Assembly (NCBI GenBank): GCA_964560875.1
Contig: CAZLMW010000151.1
Location: 1 to 17,350, forward strand
Reading direction: 5' to 3'
Length of the DNA: 17,350 bases
Source of the DNA: CAZLMW01 sp964560875
Lineage (GTDB): Bacteria > Myxococcota_A > UBA9042
Shown here: positions 17,249 to 17,350 of the stretch, one piece after another
Layout: each line of letters starts with the position of its first letter
How positions within the stretch are numbered: the stretch's first letter is position 1
The notes under the pieces: generated by a model
Seen by the model: only the letters and a program-made list of their open reading frames with translations
Databases searched by the model: none
What the model was told of the DNA's origin: nothing
Made by a program: the position numbers and the translations under genes

Positions 17249-17350
17249 GTGCGACCCACCCCCGGGGGTGTGATGTTGTCGAGCAGTCCGTCGAATAGCT
17301 AGTTCCCGTGTCAAAACAGGCATTTCTGACCATATGGCGAGCTTCTGAGC
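17249..17350. other. right-edge intergenic sequence with a GC palindrome
   Basis: 102 bp to the window edge with no gene seen. At 17257-17270 lies the perfect 14-bp palindrome CACCCCCGGGGGTG, nine bases past the PEGA stop. It could be an RNA hairpin (terminator-like, no T-run) or a protein-binding site. Confidence 0.45.

Overview
The window reads as GC-rich chromosomal DNA of a predatory/social delta-type bacterium, most likely Myxococcota or a relative such as Bradymonadota. This rests on gene style: a giant lipoprotein with Cys-rich CDDGDxCT repeats, lipoproteins with Ser/Gly linkers, FHA-TPR and PEGA-TPR proteins, and outer-membrane barrels with Ig-like domains. No 16S or other taxonomic marker is present, and the two ribosomal proteins only confirm a bacterium.

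Left edge (1-551): a decayed IS110-family element on the + strand. Its upstream leader and about the first 70 codons of the transposase remain. It abuts the 3' end of an outer-membrane gene.

Left half, minus strand (552-11226): four genes read leftward. The first is a Tat-type lipoprotein of unrecognised function (11226-9649). Next is a giant secreted Cys-rich lipoprotein (9564-3870) with about 95-residue tandem modules, two regions of WD/Kelch-like 'DGG..VAG' repeats and a C-terminal fibrinogen-like domain. An apparent one-base frameshift near 9183-9186 separates its lipoprotein leader from the rest. Last come two tandem paralogous outer-membrane beta-barrel proteins (3577-1790 and 1700-552). 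A 182-bp divergent intergenic region (11227-11408) carries a good sigma70-like promoter for the ribosomal genes.

Right half, plus strand (11409-17248): rplU (L21) and rpmA (L27) are only 4 bp apart. They are followed not by obgE but by an FHA-transmembrane-TPR protein, a single-domain response regulator, an exported phospholipase D-like lipoprotein with both HKD motifs, and a TPR-PEGA membrane-anchored protein. The FHA protein and the response regulator are close enough (30 bp) to be co-transcribed. The PLD and PEGA genes follow with short gaps and may or may not share that transcript.

Overall the window mixes a core translation locus with envelope, secreted and signalling genes. No CRISPR array, tRNA, rRNA or recognisable defence system was seen. 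The most unusual items are the giant Cys-rich/fibrinogen-like lipoprotein and its frameshift, the repeated ATR motifs in front of the FHA domain, helically phased repeats ahead of the barrel operon, and the possible bridge-RNA leader of the IS110 remnant.
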